From Rhodobacter sp. Har01 (GTDB lineage: Bacteria; Pseudomonadota; Alphaproteobacteria; Rhodobacterales; Rhodobacteraceae): a DNA stretch of 64,000 nucleotides. Within the stretch, counting starts at the first letter, position 1, and every line of letters starts with the position of its first letter. The DNA lies in contig NZ_JAJCTD010000006.1 in assembly GCF_020564565.1 (NCBI RefSeq), positions 186,001-250,000 of the forward strand, written 5' to 3'. Below the pieces are notes generated by a model that had not been told where the DNA came from, ran no database searches, and saw nothing but the letters and a program-made list of their open reading frames with translations. Position numbers and translations under genes: made by a program. This document shows positions 27,033 to 38,345 of this stretch, piece after piece.

Positions 27033-27095
27033 GGGGTCGCAGGGCGGGGATCGCAGGGCGGGGGGGTCGCAGGGCGGGGGGGGCCGCAGGGCGGG
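27033..27095. repeat. G-rich tandem repeat, about four units of GGGG(N)TCGCAGGGC
   Basis: Four units of 13-17 bases (27033-27045, 27046-27059, 27060-27075, 27076-27092), all ending GCAGGGC with a variable G run. The plus strand carries at least eight runs of three or more Gs, enough for G-quadruplex formation. It fills the gap between the CpdB-type gene (stop at 27122) and the HAD gene start (27022), in the leader of the latter. Confidence 0.75.
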
Positions 27096-27121
27096 AAGCG
27101 CGGCCACGGCGGCTTAGCGCA

Positions 27122-29080
27122 TCACAGGTGCAGACGGAAGCGGTGGAATCCCTGGTCGGTGAGGCCCAGGAGTTCGGGCCGCAGATCGGCGACCTCGGCC
27201 AGGTGGTCCAGCGCGCCGGCGCCGCTGTCGAAGATCACGCTGGCCCCGGGCAAGGGTGCCAGAGACCAGACCGCCCCGGGCTGCGGCCCGATCTCTGCGT
27301 GATCGGCCACATAGGCCGCGATGGCCTGGGTGCACAGCTGCCGCGGCAGGGGAATCTCGACGCCGGCCCAGCGGTGCCCGCCCAGACGGTGGCTGTTGGT
27401 CGCCAGCACCAGCGGGGTGTCGCGGTCCAGCGGACGGCCGTCCAGGGCAAGGTCGCGAATCCTCTCGCCCAGCCCGGGCGGGCGGGACAGGTCGATGCGG
27501 AACGACACCGCGGGCGCCAGTTCGAAGTTGAAGGGCGGGAAGGCGGCGTCGATCAGCGGCTGGTCTGCCAGGCCCGGCCGCAGGGTCAGGAACAGCCCGG
27601 CCGACCGTTCCAGCCGGCTGCGCAGTTCGGCCGCGGTGGTGCGGACCGCCCGCAGGGTGTTCGGAAAGGGGTAAAGGTCGTGCACATGGCGCACCGAAAG
27701 CGCACCGGGGCGGATGTCGGTGTAGTTCAGCGGGCCGCCGCGCCCGCCGCCGCGGAATGGCGTGACGGTGGCGATGACGGGCAGCGCGGCCTCGGGCAGG
27801 CCCTGCAGGGCGCGGCGCACCGCTGCCTCTTTTGCCGCCGCCAAAAGCCGCATCGCCTGGGAATCGGCGACCGTGGCGAAATAGGTGGACAGTGGCATCG
27901 TGGTCTGGCCCAGCCGGCGGCGCGTCCAGGCCAGCGCGGCACGATGGTCGGAGGCGATGGCCGCCCGCAGCGGCGCGGCAAACCGCCGGATCGCCGGCGC
28001 CGAGAGGCCCGCCACCACCTCGGAGGCGCTGACCGTCCGGCCGCTGCCGCCGGTCACCGTCCAGCCCGTGGCCGTGGCGGTCAGTTCCAGCTCGATCACC
28101 CCCAGGTGCGAGCCGGAATGTCCCGGCTGCACGGTGGGTGTGCCGCAGATACGCCCGGCCAGGCTGTCGATCCGCGGGTCCGCCCCCGGCATCGCCATCA
28201 ACGCCGGGTTGGGCGGAAACACCAGATGGGTGTGGCCCGCCACCAGCGCGTCGATGCCGCCGATCTGGGCGATTTCGATGGCGACCTCGTCCGAAGCCGA
28301 GGCAAAGCCCGGCCGGGCAATGCCGGCATGGGCCAGACAGACCACCACGTCGGCCCCCTCGGCCCGCATCTGCGGCACCCAGGCCCGCGCTGCCGCGACC
28401 ATCGGCCGGACCCAGACCTGCCCGGCCAGAAGGTCGCCCGACCAGTCCAGGATCTCGGGCGGCGTCAGGCCCAGCACGCCAATCCTGACCTCGGCCTCGG
28501 TGCCGTCGCGGTCGCGCATGTGCCGGGTCAGGATCACGTAGGGCGGCACCAGGGTGCGGTCGGCGGTCGGTTCGGGCCCCGGCCTGAGCAGCACCGTGGC
28601 CGAGACCACCGCGAACCGCGCCTCGGCCAGGGCCTTGGCCAGGCGGTCAAGCCCGTAGTCGAATTCGTGGTTGCCCAGGGCGACGGCATCGTAGTTCAAG
28701 ACGTTGAAGGCGGTGATCGCGGGGTGCGGTCGCCCTCGGCGCCGGTCCGCCGCTGCCGCCATCTCGGTCAGCGCCGAGCCCTGCAGGAAATCGCCGTTGT
28801 CCAGAAGGATCGAATTCGGCGCCTCGGCCCGCGCCGCCGCGATCAACGCGGCGGTCTGCGCCAACCCGGTGCCGAACAGCGGCCGGTTGGCGAAATAGTC
28901 GTAGGACAGGATCTGCCCATGCAGGTCGCTGGTCGCCAGCACGCGCAGATCCAGCCTGCGGGCATTGGCCGCCCGGACCGCGCCGCTGTCGAAGCGGTCG
29001 GAGGCGGCGCCTGCGCCGGGCCTGGGCCCTTGGGCTGAGGCGGCAAGCCGCAAATGCCCTGAGGGCGGAGGAGGTTTCAT
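27122..29080 (-). CDS. cpdB: 2',3'-cyclic-nucleotide 2'-phosphodiesterase / 3'-nucleotidase (CpdB type)
   Basis: About 652 residues. The metallophosphoesterase domain has all metal motifs: ATSDLHGQ, LDNGDFLQG, LGNHEFDYG, LAHAG and AGHTHLVFP; the C-terminal 5'-nucleotidase domain follows (YTDIRPGAL, ATNSHRLGG). The usual role is periplasmic breakdown of 2',3'-cyclic and 3'-nucleotides from RNA. No signal peptide is visible: from 29080 (MKPPPPSGHLRL) the N-terminus is Pro/Ala/Gly-rich, and a longer start at 29176 has no hydrophobic stretch either. The start is therefore uncertain and the location of the enzyme open. Confidence 0.88.
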   Translation of the reverse strand: MKPPPPSGHLRLAASAQGPRPGAGAASDRFDSGAVRAANARRLDLRVLATSDLHGQILSYDYFANRPLFGTGLAQTAALIAAARAEAPNSILLDNGDFLQGSALTEMAAAADRRRGRPHPAITAFNVLNYDAVALGNHEFDYGLDRLAKALAEARFAVVSATVLLRPGPEPTADRTLVPPYVILTRHMRDRDGTEAEVRIGVLGLTPPEILDWSGDLLAGQVWVRPMVAAARAWVPQMRAEGADVVVCLAHAGIARPGFASASDEVAIEIAQIGGIDALVAGHTHLVFPPNPALMAMPGADPRIDSLAGRICGTPTVQPGHSGSHLGVIELELTATATGWTVTGGSGRTVSASEVVAGLSAPAIRRFAAPLRAAIASDHRAALAWTRRRLGQTTMPLSTYFATVADSQAMRLLAAAKEAAVRRALQGLPEAALPVIATVTPFRGGGRGGPLNYTDIRPGALSVRHVHDLYPFPNTLRAVRTTAAELRSRLERSAGLFLTLRPGLADQPLIDAAFPPFNFELAPAVSFRIDLSRPPGLGERIRDLALDGRPLDRDTPLVLATNSHRLGGHRWAGVEIPLPRQLCTQAIAAYVADHAEIGPQPGAVWSLAPLPGASVIFDSGAGALDHLAEVADLRPELLGLTDQGFHRFRLHL

Positions 29081-29416
29081 CTGCCGGCGGCTTTCGACGC
29101 GACCGGGCCAGGCAGCAATTCTGCGCGCAAGGACGGAGAATTCCTTTCCGAAGGCAATGTCAGGATACTCCAGCACTATCGGAACCTCACTCGCCGAATA
29201 GTTGTTCCGGCCCGGAAGAGTAGCAAGGCCGACAAACCTTTCGCGTCATGCGCGAGGTGCGGTGTTGCAGCCCCGCCGCTTGCTGACACAAGGATTGGTG
29301 CCAAGGCGGGCAAAGGACGGGCAAAGGACGGGCGTGGGGCGGGCATTGCGCGGGGTTTCCTTGCCGCAACCGGCATGCGATCCAGGTGCCGGGCGGACGA
29401 AGGGACACAGGACATC
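29081..29416. other. Divergent promoter region between cpdB and nudC
   Basis: About 336 bases without a gene. It holds the promoters for both flanking genes and a short direct repeat of ACGGGCAAAGG (two and a half units around 29305-29335). If cpdB starts at 29176 the region is 240 bases. No transcription-factor site is recognisable. Confidence 0.45.
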
Positions 29417-30382
29417 ATGCGCGACACCGACGGGATGGCCTTCATCGGGTCAGAGCTGGACCGGGCGCAGGAACTGCGGACCGATCCGGAGGCGCTGGCG
29501 GCGCTGGCCGCGGCGGGCCGCGTTCTGCCGTTCTGGCGCGGCCGGCCGCTGATCGGGGCCGAGGCGGCGGGCTGGCTGGACGCCGGCCACCCGATCCTGG
29601 CCGCGGCGGCCGAGACGGTGTTCCTGGGCCGCCTGGACGGGCGCGGCATGTTTGCCGCCGATGTCTCGGCCCGGCCGCTGGAGGCGGGCGCGGCGGCCAC
29701 CGGGTCGTCCTTCGACGTGGGCGACCTGGCGGACCCCGAGGCCCCGGCTGGCCTGGCCTATGCCGATCTGCGCCAGCAGATGACGGCGCTGGACCCGGTC
29801 GAGGCGGAACTCGCCGCCACTGGCCGGGCGCTTCTGGAATGGCACCGCAGCCATCGCTTCTGTGCCGCCTGCGGCACCCCCAGCCTGGCGGTGCGCGGCG
29901 GCTGGCAGCGGCAATGCCCGGCCTGCGGGGCCGAGCACTTTCCGCGCACCGATCCTGTGGTGATCATGCTGGTCACCCTGGGCAACCGCACGCTTCTGGG
30001 CCGCAGCCCGGGCTGGCCGCCGGGCATGTTCTCTTGCCTTGCCGGCTTTGTCGAACCGGGCGAGACGCTGGAGGCCGCGGTGCGCCGCGAGGTGGCCGAA
30101 GAGACCGGTCTCCGCTGCGGCCCGGTGCGCTATCTGGCCAGCCAGCCCTGGCCGTTCCCGTCGTCGCTGATGCTGGGGGCCAGGACCGAGGCCGAGACCG
30201 AGGCGCTGACGCCCGACCCCTCCGAGATCGAAGAGGCGCTTTGGATCGGCCGCGAAGAGCTGCTGACCGTGTTCGCCGGAACGCACCCGCGCATCCGCGC
30301 ACCGCGCCGGGGGGCGATCGCCCGCCACTTGCTTGCAATGTGGCTTGCGGACCGGCTGGATTCGGGCGACCGGCTGGTGTAG
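29417..30382 (+). CDS. nudC: NAD+ diphosphatase NudC (NADH pyrophosphatase / RNA deNADding enzyme)
   Basis: A 321-residue Nudix enzyme. A four-cysteine zinc ribbon (FCAACG...CPACG, about 150-175) precedes the Nudix box GFVEPGETLEAAVRREVAEETG (about 208-230, quoted as the consensus G-x5-E-x7-REVAEETG), and the NudC-specific SQPWPFPSS follows about 12 residues later. It splits NAD(H) to NMN(H) and AMP and removes NAD caps from RNA. I start at 29417 (MRDTDGMAF) after GGGACACAGG; an ATG at 29375 has no good ribosome-binding site. A SRPBCC-family gene follows after 41 bases. Confidence 0.94.
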   Translation: MRDTDGMAFIGSELDRAQELRTDPEALAALAAAGRVLPFWRGRPLIGAEAAGWLDAGHPILAAAAETVFLGRLDGRGMFAADVSARPLEAGAAATGSSFDVGDLADPEAPAGLAYADLRQQMTALDPVEAELAATGRALLEWHRSHRFCAACGTPSLAVRGGWQRQCPACGAEHFPRTDPVVIMLVTLGNRTLLGRSPGWPPGMFSCLAGFVEPGETLEAAVRREVAEETGLRCGPVRYLASQPWPFPSSLMLGARTEAETEALTPDPSEIEEALWIGREELLTVFAGTHPRIRAPRRGAIARHLLAMWLADRLDSGDRLV

Positions 30383-30423
30383 CCATCATCCGCATCAAGG
30401 CGCCGGCGGCGAACGGAAAGATC

Positions 30424-30903
30424 ATGCACTTCACCACCCGACAGGACATCGAAGCGCCGCTTGATTTCGTCGATGCCTATCTGATGGAGTTCGATCACTT
30501 CGAGCGCATGGCGATGCGCCGCGGCGCCGAGGTCGAGCGCACCGACCGGCTGCGCAGCCCCGGCCCCGGCATGGCCTGGCGGCTGCGGTTCGCCTACCGC
30601 GGAAAACCGCGTCGGATGACCGTTCGGCTGGAAGAGTTGCAGCCCGGAAGCCTGCTGGTCTATGGCCTGGAAAGCCCGTCGTTGGATGGCCAGATGCGGG
30701 TCGAGCTGATCGCGCTGTCGCCGCGCCGGTCGCGGATCACGGTGATGACCGAAGTGCGTCCGCGCACGTTGGCGGCGCGGCTCTTGCTGCAATCCATGCG
30801 GCTGGCCCGCGGGCGGCTGCAGCGCCGGCTGGACGTGACCGCCGGCCGCCTGGCCGGGTTGATCGAAGAGCGCTGGCGCGCCGAGCAGCGCAGCCGGGGC
30901 TGA
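30424..30903 (+). CDS. SRPBCC (START-like) family protein
   Basis: A 159-residue protein of the polyketide-cyclase/START-like fold: it begins MHFTTRQDIEAPLDFVDAYL, has alternating strands (MTVRLEELQPGSLLVYG, RITVMTEVRPRT) and a long C-terminal helix (RLARGRLQRRLDVTAGRLA). Such domains bind hydrophobic ligands in a cavity; no ligand can be named. It is likely cotranscribed with nudC, 41 bases upstream, and convergent with pheA. Confidence 0.8.
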   Translation: MHFTTRQDIEAPLDFVDAYLMEFDHFERMAMRRGAEVERTDRLRSPGPGMAWRLRFAYRGKPRRMTVRLEELQPGSLLVYGLESPSLDGQMRVELIALSPRRSRITVMTEVRPRTLAARLLLQSMRLARGRLQRRLDVTAGRLAGLIEERWRAEQRSRG

Positions 30904-30918
30904 GGCCGGTCAGGCCGG

Positions 30919-31761
30919 TCAGTCGCGGGCGCGATCGGCCGGATAGACGCCCAGGATGTCGACCTCCTTCGAGAAGAAGCGCAGTTCCTCAAGCGCGCGG
31001 GCGACGCCCGGGTCGTCGGGGTGGCCCTCGATGTCGGCATAGAATTCGGTGGCGGTGAAGCTGCCGCCGACCATGTAGCTTTCCAGCTTGGTCATGTTGA
31101 CGCCGTTGGTGGCAAAGCCGCCCATCGCCTTGTACAGCGCCGCCGGGATGTTGCGGACCCGGAAGGTGAAGGTCGTCATCATGTGCGGCGCGCGGCGGCC
31201 ATGGTCGGGGGTGCGGCTCATGACCAGAAAGCGGGTGGTGTTGTTTTGCTGGTCCTCGATCTGCCGGGCCAGCACATCGAGACCATAGATTTCGCCCGCC
31301 AGTTCGCTGGCCAGCGCCGCTTCGGCCTTGTCCCCCAGCCGGGCGACCTCGCGCGCGGCGGCGGCGTTGTCGTGCCAGTTCAGCGTGGCCAGGCCGTGCG
31401 TGCGGATGAAGCCGCGCGCCTGACCCTGCAGGATGGACATGCAGCGCACCCGCCGCACGTCGGACAGTTTCGCGCCCTTCACGGCCAGCAGGTTGACGTG
31501 GACGCGAACGAAGGCCTCTTCAATGATGTGCAGCCCGCTTTGTGGCAGCAGGGTGTGCACGTCGGCCACCCGGCCATAGGTCGAGTTTTCGACCGCCAGC
31601 ATGCCAAGATCTGCCTCGCCCGACCGGACCATGTCGATCACGTCCTCGAAGGTGGCGCAGGGCAGCGCCTCCATTCCGGGGCGCGATTGGCGGCAGGCCT
31701 GGTGGGAATAGGCCCCTGGCTCTCCTTGAAAGGCGATCCGGCCGGTGGGCGTGGCAGTCAT
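30919..31761 (-). CDS. pheA: Prephenate dehydratase
   Basis: A 280-residue monofunctional enzyme without a chorismate mutase domain. The catalytic PDT domain (about 1-185) has FQGEPGAYSHQA, the Ser/Thr-rich AVENSTYGRV and the essential NTTRFLV (about 175). An ACT domain (about 200-275) follows for phenylalanine feedback. It carries GVNMTKLESYMVGG, that is ESYM in place of the classical ESRP, a variant I know from alphaproteobacterial relatives. It makes phenylpyruvate from prephenate. The start at 31761 diverges from the cytochrome gene. Confidence 0.94.
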   Translation of the reverse strand: MTATPTGRIAFQGEPGAYSHQACRQSRPGMEALPCATFEDVIDMVRSGEADLGMLAVENSTYGRVADVHTLLPQSGLHIIEEAFVRVHVNLLAVKGAKLSDVRRVRCMSILQGQARGFIRTHGLATLNWHDNAAAAREVARLGDKAEAALASELAGEIYGLDVLARQIEDQQNNTTRFLVMSRTPDHGRRAPHMMTTFTFRVRNIPAALYKAMGGFATNGVNMTKLESYMVGGSFTATEFYADIEGHPDDPGVARALEELRFFSKEVDILGVYPADRARD

Positions 31762-31899
31762 CTCGAGTAGGCTCCGTTGGATTGGCCCGGCGGCGCAGCG
31801 CGCAGCCGCGGGGCGAATGATTGTCGTGCTGCACCTTGCGCAGGGCAGGGGGAAATGAATACATACATCGCCGATAATTGTTCCGGGACAAGAAGCGAT

Positions 31900-32439
31900 A
31901 TGTTCGACACGATGACTATCACCAAGGTGGTGGGCGGGACCTGCGGGTCGCTTCTGGCCTTTCTGTTGATCGGCTGGGCCTCGGATGGCATCTATGGGGT
32001 GCCTGAAACCCACCACGCCGCGGCCGAAGCCCCGGTCGAGGCCAATAGCACCGCCGCCGAGGCGACGGAAGCCCCGGCCGAGGCGGCGCCGGACGCAGCC
32101 GAGGCCGGCGCCGATTTTGCCGGGCTGTTTGCCGCAGCCGATCCGGCGGCGGGCGAAAAGGTCTTCGGCAAGTGCAAGGCCTGCCACAAGATCGACGGCA
32201 AGAACGGCACCGGCCCGCATCTGGACGGCGTGGTCGACCGGCCGAAGGCCAGTGTCGAGGGCTTCGGCTATTCCGCAGGCCTGCTGGCGATGGCGGGCGA
32301 CAGCTGGACGCCCGAGAACCTGAACGCCTTTCTGACCAGCCCCAAGGACTATGTCGCCAAGACCAAGATGGCCTTTGCCGGCCTGCCGAAACCGCAGGAC
32401 CGCGCCAATGTCATTGCCTATCTCGCGTCGCTGAACTGA
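31900..32439 (+). CDS. cycY: Membrane-anchored cytochrome c (cytochrome cy / c552 type)
   Basis: A 179-residue protein: an uncleaved N-terminal anchor (about 9-28, VVGGTCGSLLAFLLIGWAS), a flexible Ala/Glu/Pro linker (about 38-75) and one class I cytochrome c domain with haem site CKACH (about 92-96) and axial Met in KTKMAFAGLP (about 156). This is the cytochrome cy layout of Rhodobacter and Paracoccus, where the linker lets the haem swing between the bc1 complex and cbb3 oxidase or the reaction centre. The cbb3 genes are 15 kb away in this window. The symbol follows R. capsulatus usage. Confidence 0.9.
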   Translation: MFDTMTITKVVGGTCGSLLAFLLIGWASDGIYGVPETHHAAAEAPVEANSTAAEATEAPAEAAPDAAEAGADFAGLFAAADPAAGEKVFGKCKACHKIDGKNGTGPHLDGVVDRPKASVEGFGYSAGLLAMAGDSWTPENLNAFLTSPKDYVAKTKMAFAGLPKPQDRANVIAYLASLN

Positions 32440-32566
32440 TCCGCACGGCCAGGCGCGGCCGGTTTGGCCGTTCCTCACCAAAGCCTCACGCATTCGCGCC
32501 TTTCCCATCGACAAGGGCCGCTCTACCATCTTGAATGGCAGCGGAATTCGGTCGGCGGAGGGGATG

Positions 32567-34453
32567 ATGACGGCAGGCAGGCAGGCGGCGCGGCGGGCAA
32601 GTGTCGGGGGATGGCTTCTGGCCGCGGCGCTGACCTTGGCGGCCGCCCCGACCCGGGCCGAGACGGTGATCACCTCGCATGGCATCTCGACCTTTGGCGA
32701 GTTGGAGCTGCCGGCCGACTATCCGCACCTGCCCTTCGTCAACCCCGATGCCCCCAAGGGCGGCGAGATGAGCCAGTGGGCCATGGGCGGGTTCGATTCG
32801 ATGAACCCGTTCTCGGTGAAGGGCCGCGCCGCCGTGGGGTCCAGCATCATGCTGGAATCGCTGCTGACCACCACCTATGACGAGATCGGCGCCAGCTACT
32901 GCCTGCTGTGCAAGACCATGGAATACCCCGAAGACCGGTCTTGGGTGATCTTTCATTTGCGCGACGACATCCGGTTTTCGGACGGCACGCCGATGACGGC
33001 GGAAGACGTGATGTTCAGCTATGAGACCTTCCTGACCAAGGGCCTGTCCGACTATCGCACCGTGCTGGCGCAAGAGGTGGAAAAGGCCGAGGTGCTGGAC
33101 CCGCTGAGCATCAAGTTCACCTTCAAGGCCGATTTCCCGAAACGCGACCTGCCACAGGACGTGGGCGGTCTGCCGGTGTTTTCCAAGGCGCATTACGTGG
33201 CCAACAAGCTGGACCTTGAGGAATCGTCGATGACGCCGCTCTTGGGCTCGGGGGCCTATGTTCCCGACAAGATCGACATCGGCAAGACCATCACCTATCG
33301 CCGCAACCCCGACTACTGGGCGCGCGATCTGCCGGTGATGAAGGGCCAGTCGAATTTCGACGTGCTGCGGTATGAATACTTCGCCGACCCGAATTCGGCC
33401 TTCGAGGCGTTCAAGGCCGGCACCTATGCCTTCCGGATCGAGACCTCGTCCAAGCAATGGGCCGAGCAATACGATTTCCCGTCGATCAACGACGGCACCG
33501 TGGTCAAGGTCGAACTGCCCTCGGGCGCCAAGGCCAGCGGGCAGGCCTTCATGTTCAACCTGCGCCGGACCACCTGGCAAGACCCCAAGGTGCGCGAGGC
33601 GATCCGGCTGATGTTCAACTTTGACTGGTCGAACCAGACGCTGTTCTACGGGCTGTACGAGCGGATCGATTCCGTCTGGGAAAACTCGTGGCTCGAGGCG
33701 ACCGGCACGCCCTCGCCCGAAGAGGTGGCGATGTTGCAGCCGCTGGTGGACCAGGGCCTGCTGCCCGCCGCGATCCTGACCGACCCGGCGGTGATGGCCC
33801 CGACCTCGGGCGCCGACCGCCAGCTTGACCGCAAGAACCTGCGCGCCGCCTCGGCCCTGCTGGACGAGGCGGGCTGGGTCGCCGGCGACGATGGCAAGCG
33901 GCGCAATGCGGCCGGCAAGCTGTTGACGCTGGAAATCCTGAACTCGAACCCGCAGTTCGACCGGGTGATTGCGCCCTATGTGGAAAACCTGATCGCGCTG
34001 GGGGTCGATGCCCGGCTGGAAACCATCGACCAGGCGCAATACGAAGTGCGCACCCGCAACCCGGCCTATGACTTCGACATGATCACCGACAACGCGCGGT
34101 CGGGCTATTTCTCGGGGCCGGAACTGAAGCAGTTCTACGGCTCGGAAACCGCCGATGTGTCGGTGTTCAACATCATGGGGCTGAAGTCGCCCGCGGTGGA
34201 CAGGCTGATCGAAGTGGTGCTGGCGGCCAAGAGCAAGGATGAGCTGACCGTGTCGACCAAGGCGCTGGACCGGGTGCTGCGGGCGGAAGGGTTCTGGGTG
34301 CCGCAATGGTACAAGGCCAGCCACTGGGTGGCCTATTACGACATGTACGAACACCCCGATCCGCTGCCGCCCTATGCGCTGGGCGAGACCGGCTTCTGGT
34401 GGTACAACGCCGAAAACGGCGAGGCGCTGAAGGCCAGGGGCGTCTTCCAATAA
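32567..34453 (+). CDS. yejA: Peptide ABC transporter substrate-binding protein (YejA type)
   Basis: A 628-residue periplasmic binding protein of the SBP_bac_5 (OppA-like) family. After a signal peptide (hydrophobic about 14-30, cleavage near TRAE) comes the YejA-style opening ITSHGISTFGELELP and FVNPDAPKGGEM. The body has DDIRFSDGTPMTAEDV and YRRNPDYWARDLPV. YejABEF systems take up oligopeptides, including some microcin-like antibiotics. Two tandem ATGs (32564, 32567) follow GGAG; I take the second for spacing. First gene of a yejABEF operon. Confidence 0.92.
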   Translation: MTAGRQAARRASVGGWLLAAALTLAAAPTRAETVITSHGISTFGELELPADYPHLPFVNPDAPKGGEMSQWAMGGFDSMNPFSVKGRAAVGSSIMLESLLTTTYDEIGASYCLLCKTMEYPEDRSWVIFHLRDDIRFSDGTPMTAEDVMFSYETFLTKGLSDYRTVLAQEVEKAEVLDPLSIKFTFKADFPKRDLPQDVGGLPVFSKAHYVANKLDLEESSMTPLLGSGAYVPDKIDIGKTITYRRNPDYWARDLPVMKGQSNFDVLRYEYFADPNSAFEAFKAGTYAFRIETSSKQWAEQYDFPSINDGTVVKVELPSGAKASGQAFMFNLRRTTWQDPKVREAIRLMFNFDWSNQTLFYGLYERIDSVWENSWLEATGTPSPEEVAMLQPLVDQGLLPAAILTDPAVMAPTSGADRQLDRKNLRAASALLDEAGWVAGDDGKRRNAAGKLLTLEILNSNPQFDRVIAPYVENLIALGVDARLETIDQAQYEVRTRNPAYDFDMITDNARSGYFSGPELKQFYGSETADVSVFNIMGLKSPAVDRLIEVVLAAKSKDELTVSTKALDRVLRAEGFWVPQWYKASHWVAYYDMYEHPDPLPPYALGETGFWWYNAENGEALKARGVFQ

Positions 34454-34474
34454 CCACAAGAAACGGGCAGGGAC

Positions 34475-35635
34475 TTGGGCGCCTATATCCTTCGACGCTT
34501 GCTTCTGGTGATCCCGACGCTGTTCGGGATCATGCTGATCAACTTTGCCCTGACCAATGTCGTCCCCGGCGGCCCCTTGGACCAGATCGAGGCCCGGCTG
34601 GAGGGCGAGGGCGACGCGATCAAGAACCTGGGCGGCGGCGAGGATGCGCAGAAGGATGCCGGTGGCGGCGGCGCCGAGGGCGAGGGCTATATCGGCGGGC
34701 GCGGGTTGTCGCCCGAATTCCGCGCCAAGCTTGAGGTGCAGTTCGGCTTTGCCCGCATCGTCTGCGCGCCGGGCTATGTGGGCGAACCCACCATCAAGGC
34801 CCCGGAGTGCATGAAGGAAGACATCCCGTTCTGGGAACGCTTCGGCATCATGATGTGGCGCTATCTGCGCTTTGACTTCGGCGAAAGCTATTTCCGCGAC
34901 ATCAGCGTGATCGACCTGGTGGTGGAAAAGATGCCGGTGTCGATCTCGCTGGGTCTGTGGTCGACGCTGATCGCCTATCTGGTTTCCATCCCGCTGGGCA
35001 TCCGCAAGGCGGTGCGCGACGGCAGCCGCTTCGACACCTGGTCGTCGGGCATCATCATCGCGGCCTATGCCATTCCCGGCTTTCTGTTCGCCATCCTGTT
35101 GATGGTGCTGTTCGCCGGCGGGTCATACTGGCAATGGTTCCCGCTGCGGGGGCTGACCTCCGAGGGCTGGGAGGACTTCAGCCTCTGGCACAAGATCACC
35201 GATTACCTGTGGCACATCACCCTGCCGGTGACGGCGCAGCTGATTTCCAGCTTTGCCACCCTGACCCTGCTGACCAAGAACAGCTTTCTGGACGAGATCA
35301 AGAAGCAGTATGTGATGACCGCCCGCGCCAAGGGCCTGTCGGAACGCCGGGTGCTGTATGGCCATGTCTTCCGCAACGCGATGCTGATCGTGATCGCGGG
35401 GTTCCCGGGGCTGTTCCTGGGGGTGTTCTTCGGATCGTCGCTGATCATCGAGATGATCTTCTCGCTGGACGGGCTGGGGCAGCTGGGCTTCAAGTCGGCG
35501 GTGGAACGCGACTATGCGGTGATGTTCGGCACGCTGTTCGCCTTTGGCCTGATTGGCCTTGTCGTCGGCATCCTGTCCGACCTGATGTATGTCTTCGTCG
35601 ATCCGCGCATCGACTTTGAAAAGCGGTCGGGCTGA
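34475..35635 (+). CDS. yejB: Peptide ABC transporter permease (YejB type)
   Basis: A 386-residue inner-membrane permease starting with TTG at 34475 after GGGCAGGGA. The start fits the family N-terminus [19 protein letters not shown] long periplasmic insertion after the first span (about 40-120, Gly/Glu-rich) is usual for YejB. The ATPase-contacting EAA loop is [19 protein letters not shown] near residue 290. It pairs with YejE to form the channel. It lies 21 bases after yejA and 2 bases before yejE. Confidence 0.93.
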   Translation: MGAYILRRLLLVIPTLFGIMLINFALTNVVPGGPLDQIEARLEGEGDAIKNLGGGEDAQKDAGGGGAEGEGYIGGRGLSPEFRAKLEVQFGFARIVCAPGYVGEPTIKAPECMKEDIPFWERFGIMMWRYLRFDFGESYFRDISVIDLVVEKMPVSISLGLWSTLIAYLVSIPLGIRKAVRDGSRFDTWSSGIIIAAYAIPGFLFAILLMVLFAGGSYWQWFPLRGLTSEGWEDFSLWHKITDYLWHITLPVTAQLISSFATLTLLTKNSFLDEIKKQYVMTARAKGLSERRVLYGHVFRNAMLIVIAGFPGLFLGVFFGSSLIIEMIFSLDGLGQLGFKSAVERDYAVMFGTLFAFGLIGLVVGILSDLMYVFVDPRIDFEKRSG

Positions 35636-35637
35636 GC

Positions 35638-36743
35638 ATGGCGCTGTCGCCCCTGAACCAGCGCCGCTGGCGCAACTTCAAGGCCAACCGGCGGGCCTAC
35701 TGGTCGATGTGGGTCTTCATCGTCCTCTACGGCCTGTCGCTTTGCGCCGAGTTGCTGGCGAACGACCGGCCGCTGCTGGTGAAGTATCAGGACGGCTACT
35801 ACATGCCCTTCCTGCGGTTCCACTCCGAAAAGGATTTCGGCGGCGACCTGCGGACCGAGGCGAACTACACCACGCCCGAGGTGCAGTGCCTGATCGTCAC
35901 CGGCGGATCGCTGGACTGCTGGGACGACCCCGAGGGCATCCGGCTTGAGGCCGAGACGAAGGGCACCGCCCTGGGCGAGCCGATCCAGAAGGGCTGGCTG
36001 CTGTGGCCGCCGATCCCCTACAGCTACAACACCATCGTCAACACCGGCGGCGCGGTGCCGGGGCCGATGACCGACCAGAACTGGCTGGGCACCGACGACA
36101 CCAGCCGCGACGTGCTGGCGCGGGTGATCTACGGCTTTCGACTGTCGGTCACCTTTGCGCTGATCGTGACCGCGCTGAACGCGGTGATCGGCATCATGGC
36201 CGGCGCGGTGCAGGGTTATTTCGGCGGCCGCACCGACCTGATCTTCCAGCGGATCATCGAGCTGTGGGGTTCTGTCCCGTCGATCTATGTCATCATCATC
36301 CTCACCGCCGTCTGGGCCAAGTCGTTCTGGCTGATGGTGGCCCTGATGGTGCTGTTCGGCTGGACCTCGCTGGTGGGCGTGGTGCGGGCCGAATTCCTGC
36401 GGGCCCGCAACTTCGAGTACGTCCGCGCCGCCAAGGCCTTGGGCGTGCCCGACTGGCAGATCATGTTCCGCCACATGCTGCCGAACGCCATGGTCGCCAC
36501 CCTGACGATGATGCCCTTTCTGGTGACCGGCGCGATCGGGTCGCTGGCGATGCTCGATTACCTCGGCTTCGGGTTGCCGTCGTCATCGCCCTCGCTGGGG
36601 CAGTTGTCGCGGCAGGCGCAGCAGAACCTGCAGGCGCCGCATCTGGCCTGGGTGTCGTTCTTCACCTTCGCCACCATGCTGACGCTCTTGATCTTCATCT
36701 TCGAGGGCGTGCGTGATGCCTTCGACCCGCGGAAGACCTTCCG

Positions 36744-36747
<4 letters not shown>
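35638..36747 (+). CDS. yejE: Peptide ABC transporter permease (YejE type)
   Basis: A 369-residue second permease. It opens with LSPLNQRRWRNFKANRRAYWSMW (in part), the OppC-type N-terminal domain, then a large periplasmic segment and the core spans; its EAA loop is AKALGVPDWQIMFRHMLPNA near residue 270. DDTSRDVLARVIYGFRLS is typical of YejE/OppC. It overlaps yejF by ATGA at 36744-36747. Confidence 0.93.

Positions 36748-38341
<1,594 letters not shown>

Positions 38342-38345
<4 letters not shown>

Noticed and set aside
30919..31761. Loss of the Phe-binding ESRP motif in PheA as a novelty
   Set aside because: The ESYM-type variant is, to my knowledge, usual in alphaproteobacterial prephenate dehydratases, so it is not a special feature of this sequence.
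32486..34459. A 657-codon frame antisense to yejA
   Set aside because: No recognisable domain, and it lies wholly against a well-supported binding-protein gene in an operon.
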